In this document: one piece after another, positions 22,183-23,080 of the stretch | Layout of the letters: each line of letters begins with the position of its first letter | Position numbering within the stretch: position 1 is the stretch's first letter | NCBI GenBank assembly: GCA_948676835.1 | Contig: CAPOZU010000021.1 | Coordinates: 1 to 23,080, forward strand | Source: an uncultured Clostridia bacterium | Lineage (GTDB): Bacteria; Bacillota; Clostridia; TANB77; CAG-508 | Length of the DNA: 23,080 nt | Direction: 5' to 3' | Position numbers and translations under genes: made by a program | The notes under the pieces: generated by a model | Told to the model about the DNA's origin: nothing | The model's database searches: none | The model's input: the letters and a program-made list of their open reading frames with translations, nothing else

Positions 22183-22710
22183 CTAATTTTGTTCTTTTAA
22201 ACTATTCTCAAAATCAATTATCCACTTTTCTAATGTTTCTACTAATGCTAATTGTTGTTTAAACATTTGTTTTCCAACATTAGGAATATGTTGTCTATGA
22301 GAATGTCTTTCATTTAGTAATTCTTTTAATTCTAATATCTTTGATTTTATATTAGAAACAAGAATCTTTTTTTGTTCATCATCTACTAAATCTAAATTCG
22401 TGATAATAATATTAAAATCCAAATATAGACTAACATCAGAATTTGAAATATCATTCATAAGTTTATTAAAATAATCATTACCTTTGTTAGTAATAGTATA
22501 TATTGCTTTATCTGGCATATTTCCCTCTTTCTCTTTATGGCTAACAATATATTCTTTTGATTCTAATTGTAATACTTTCTTATAAATAGACTGTTCACTA
22601 ATTTTTACCCATCTTGGTATATTACGATATTCTATATTTTTTTTAATATCATAAGCACTTTGTGATTTTTGTTTAATAAGTCCTAATAATACCAAATCTA
22701 TATTTGACAT
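22183..22710 (-). CDS. PadR-family transcriptional regulator
   Basis: The 175-aa protein has an N-terminal winged helix (DLVLLGLIKQKSQSAYDIKK, SEQSIYKKVLQLESKEYIVS, KAIYTITNKGNDYF) and a helical C-terminal dimerization domain (about 90-175), the classic PadR plan. PadR proteins commonly are repressors released by small molecules and often control adjacent transport or resistance genes. AAGGAG precedes the ATG. It sits 12 bp behind the VOC-family gene and 49 bp ahead of the tet gene, with no promoter or terminator visible in that gap, so it is likely to be co-transcribed with tet. Confidence 0.88.
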   Translation of the reverse strand: MSNIDLVLLGLIKQKSQSAYDIKKNIEYRNIPRWVKISEQSIYKKVLQLESKEYIVSHKEKEGNMPDKAIYTITNKGNDYFNKLMNDISNSDVSLYLDFNIIITNLDLVDDEQKKILVSNIKSKILELKELLNERHSHRQHIPNVGKQMFKQQLALVETLEKWIIDFENSLKEQN

Positions 22711-22722
22711 AATCTCTACTCC

Positions 22723-23074
22723 TTACTTAATATAATCTGTAACGCCAAGTCTATTTCCAAATGGATCTTCAAACTCGACTGCATTACCAGTTCCAATTTT
22801 AAAAGGCTCACTCAAAAATTTTATACCATTATTCAACATTTCTTTATAGAAGATTGCAACATCTTCTACTTCAAACCATATTGTAGGCTTTAAATTCTCA
22901 AATTTATTTTTTGTCTTTTAAAATTATTGTAGGTTCTTCATTTCCAATATTATAAGCAACCATTCCCTTATCAGAGAAATCAAATTTCTTTTTTAACCCC
23001 AATATTTCCTCATAATATATTTTTGCTTCTTCCATATTATCTACAGGAAGAAAATAGTTGTCATAATTTTTCAT
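22723..23074 (-). pseudogene. VOC-family (glyoxalase/bleomycin-resistance-like) protein with a one-base frameshift
   Basis: Reading from ATG 23072-23074 gives MKNYDNYFLPVDNMEEAKIY, a VOC-fold start, and stops after 56 residues at 22904-22906. In the next frame the protein continues without a break: FENLKPTIWFEVEDV...AVEFEDPFGNRLGVTDYIK, ending at 22723-22725. Deleting one A from the run of six (T-run 22907-22912 on plus) restores a 116-aa VOC protein. VOC proteins bind metals or drugs and often confer resistance by sequestration, but the substrate is unknown here. It heads the PadR-tet cluster. The frameshift may be a real inactivation, slippage-based variation, or a sequencing error. Confidence 0.8.
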
Positions 23075-23080
23075 ATATTT

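Larger units (their letters stand above)
7174..23080. mobile_element. Serine-recombinase integrative element inserted in valS (left end seen, right end beyond window)
   Basis: The left boundary is the valS junction with the large serine recombinase as the first gene. The interior carries genes usual for clostridial integrative elements (DUF6075, HTH/sigma-like proteins, XRE repressors, AbrB-like protein) and a tetracycline-resistance cargo. There is no matching valS 5' segment in the window, so the other end must be further right, or part of the right-hand DNA belongs to nested insertions. No relaxase, type IV coupling protein or phage structural gene is present in this portion, so conjugative, mobilizable or phage nature cannot be decided. 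Confidence 0.65.

Noticed and set aside
1..23080. CRISPR arrays, rRNA and tRNA genes
   Set aside because: No regularly spaced repeats, cas genes, tRNA cloverleaf or rRNA-like segments were seen on either strand.

Overview
The window is low-GC DNA from a spore-forming member of the Clostridia, probably a gut Firmicute. The evidence is strong AT bias, GGAGG-type ribosome binding sites before nearly every gene, consensus TTGACA/TATAAT promoters and a recognisable spoVT. All genes but one read on the minus strand, so transcription runs from high to low coordinates.

Region 1 (1-7173) is chromosomal backbone: the 5' part of alaS, a Sel1-repeat protein, spoVT with a candidate forespore (sigma-G type) promoter, a KAP-family P-loop NTPase, a ComF-family phosphoribosyltransferase, and the 3' two-thirds of valS.

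Region 2 (7174 to beyond 23080) is an integrated element. valS is cut at about 7173 in the codons for its GVVKITPAHD motif. The first gene across the junction is a large serine recombinase with its own promoter and operator. Behind it lie genes typical of clostridial integrative elements: an operon of a 41-aa leader ORF, an HTH protein, a 68-aa protein and a DUF6075 protein fused to a degenerate resolvase domain; a sigma-factor-like protein; a Spo0E-like protein; a pair of paralogous small proteins; a divergently transcribed XRE repressor (the only plus-strand gene); a tandem AbrB-type protein; further small and XRE regulators; and an XRE-peptide deformylase pair. No conjugation or phage structural genes and no second element end are visible, so the rest of the element and the missing valS 5' part should lie beyond 23080.

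Region 3 (16.4-20.2 kb) holds the most interesting module. A regulator with an HTH joined to a desulfoferrodoxin (superoxide reductase)-like domain sits upstream of a tight three-gene operon: GIY-YIG-like protein, DUF6530-like protein, and MoxR-type AAA ATPase fused to a VWA domain. The promoters of the regulator and of the operon carry the same 30-bp repeat. In both, the repeat contains CTAC-N5-GTAG next to a TTGTTA -35 box, spaced exactly 17 bp from TATAAT. This suggests one metal- or redox-responsive regulon.

Region 4 (20.2-23.08 kb) is antibiotic-resistance cargo: a tetracycline ribosomal-protection gene (Tet(44)/Tet(O) type) placed directly behind a PadR-family regulator and a VOC-family gene that carries a one-base frameshift. 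The usual long tet attenuator leader is absent, so the PadR protein may control resistance here.
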